Assembly: GCF_040274945.1 (NCBI RefSeq)
Contig: NZ_JBEMAR010000003.1
Span: forward strand, 183,186-247,185
Origin: Carnobacterium_B sp040274945
GTDB lineage: Bacteria; Bacillota; Bacilli; Lactobacillales; Carnobacteriaceae
Reading direction: 5' to 3'
Length of the DNA stretch: 64,000 nt
Part shown: positions 63,456 through 64,000 of the stretch, piece by piece
Numbering within the stretch: the first letter of the stretch is position 1
Layout of the letters: every line of letters starts with the position of its first letter
The notes under the pieces: generated by a model
Database searches by the model: none
Seen by the model: the letters and a program-made list of their open reading frames with translations, nothing else
Told to the model about the DNA's origin: nothing
Position numbers and translations under genes: made by a program

Positions 63456-63504
63456 ACACTCCCAAAGTTAGTATGAAAAACTGACTTTAGGAGTGTGCTT
63501 TTTT
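63456..63504 (+). terminator. Terminator after msmK
   Basis: ACACTCC-AAAGT and ACTTT-GGAGTGT form the stem, followed by GCTTTTTT. Confidence 0.85.
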
Positions 63505-63565
63505 ATCGTTAGATGTAGTACATAATCTGCTCCCAATCATTTTTTAGAAAGGAGTTCCCAGTTAT

Positions 63566-63742
63566 ATGAAATTTTTAAGTGGCGTTATTGCTATATGTAG
63601 TGCTTTATGGCTGCATGTTTATATGTATGGGTTAGAACAATCCTCTTCTGTAGGCTTCAATAATTTTTTTAATTTTTATGCATTTTGTTTATTTTCATTG
63701 GGGATCGTCTCTATCTATTTATCGTATAAAGAAAAAGAATAG
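63566..63742 (+). CDS. Small membrane protein of unknown function
   Basis: A 58-residue reading frame starting MKFLSGVIAICSALWLHVYM and ending YLSYKEKE, with two hydrophobic segments (about 3-22 and 34-52). AAAGGAG precedes the ATG by 11 bases. No family recognised. It stands alone between the msmK terminator and the rRNA operon end. Confidence 0.55.
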   Translation: MKFLSGVIAICSALWLHVYMYGLEQSSSVGFNNFFNFYAFCLFSLGIVSIYLSYKEKE

Positions 63743-63837
63743 TTTCTTTCTCTAGTTGTATTTTCAAATTGTGTCACGTGAAACAATTTGTTAAGGTCTA
63801 TAATTTTTAGTGTTGATAGATGAATCAAACTACTCAC

Positions 63838-63910
63838 GCGGTCCCATGCTCTACAAGCAAACCCGCCCATTCCAGAAGAAACTTTCATTATGAAGCATCC
63901 ATACCATTTA
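63838..63910. repeat. Interspersed structured repeat, right-end fragment (copy 4)
   Basis: GCGGTCCCATGCTCTACAAG, then AAACCCGCCCATTCCAGAAG, then TATGAAGCATCCATACCATT. The first two parts match the right ends of copies 1 and 2, and the last part matches only copy 3. No left end is visible upstream. It adjoins the terminator of the 5S rRNA gene. Confidence 0.65.
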
Positions 63911-63947
63911 TCCTATACCCATAAAACATTAGAAAAATTTCAACTAA

Positions 63948-63979
63948 AAAAAGACACCATCCGAGGATGATGTCTTTTT
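63948..63979 (-). terminator. Terminator of the rRNA operon
   Basis: AAAAAGACA-CATC and GATG-TGTCTTTTT form a stem; on the minus strand it comes directly after the 5S rRNA 3' end. Confidence 0.85.
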
Positions 63980-63984
63980 GATTT

Positions 63985-64000
63985 GCGTGGCAACGTCCTA
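63985..64000 (-). rRNA. rrf: 5S ribosomal RNA, 3' end (cut by window edge)
   Basis: The last 16 bases read on the minus strand TAGGACGTTGCCACGC, the 3' end of 5S rRNA of lactic acid bacteria. About 100 further bases would lie beyond the edge, and the rest of an rRNA operon with them. Confidence 0.85.

Overview
The window is a low-GC Gram-positive chromosome segment. Ribosomal, RNA polymerase and aminoacyl-tRNA synthetase genes look most like those of Lactobacillales, and I infer Carnobacteriaceae (Carnobacterium or a close relative). This assignment comes from gene order, ribosome binding sites, AT-rich spacers and protein similarity recalled from memory, not from a search. No prophage, insertion sequence, CRISPR array or tRNA gene was seen.

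Layout, mostly minus strand. 1-4548: the start of rplM with its leader, a GNAT acetyltransferase, truA and the ECF transporter energising module ecfT-ecfA2-ecfA1. 4549-5567: a 1-kb gene-free spacer full of small repeats and hairpins. 5568-19837: the complete S10-spc-alpha ribosomal supercluster (rpsJ to rplQ, with secY, adk, infA and rpoA). 20047-21675: ilvE and a P-loop kinase. 21869-26344: the str operon (rpsL, rpsG, fusA, tuf). 26687-29000: a prepilin peptidase (plus strand) and a succinate-semialdehyde dehydrogenase. 29149-40044: rpoC, rpoB, a methyltransferase, rplL, rplJ, rplA, rplK, with classic autoregulatory leaders. 40026-42388: a membrane protein, an NRDE protein and an orphan glycine-betaine-type binding lipoprotein. 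42746-43844: nusG, secE, rpmG.

43934-50984 is the accessory highlight: a flavin-based extracellular electron transfer (EET) locus placed between rpmG and sigH, genes that are adjacent in Bacillus. It is a divergon: dmkA, fmnB (apbE) and pplA on the minus strand, and ndh2, eetB and dmkB on the plus strand. Together they would make a demethylmenaquinone pool, reduce it with a membrane-fused NADH dehydrogenase, and pass electrons to a flavinylated surface lipoprotein. No eetA gene is present at the locus, and PplA carries only one FMN-binding domain.

51186-62111 returns to conserved order: sigH, rae1, rlmB, mrnC, cysS, cysE (behind a T-box), gltX, ispF, ispD, yacL, radA, dut. 62322-64000 holds an orphan sugar-ABC ATPase (msmK type), a 58-residue membrane protein, and the 3' end of a 5S rRNA on the minus strand with its terminator.

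The most promising undescribed element is an interspersed structured repeat of about 175 bp (full copies at 454-630 and 5077-5251, right-end fragments at 27424-27479 and 63838-63910). It has long imperfect terminal inverted repeats and two internal hairpins. A compensatory base-pair change and a G-U wobble between the copies favour a folded RNA read from the minus strand.
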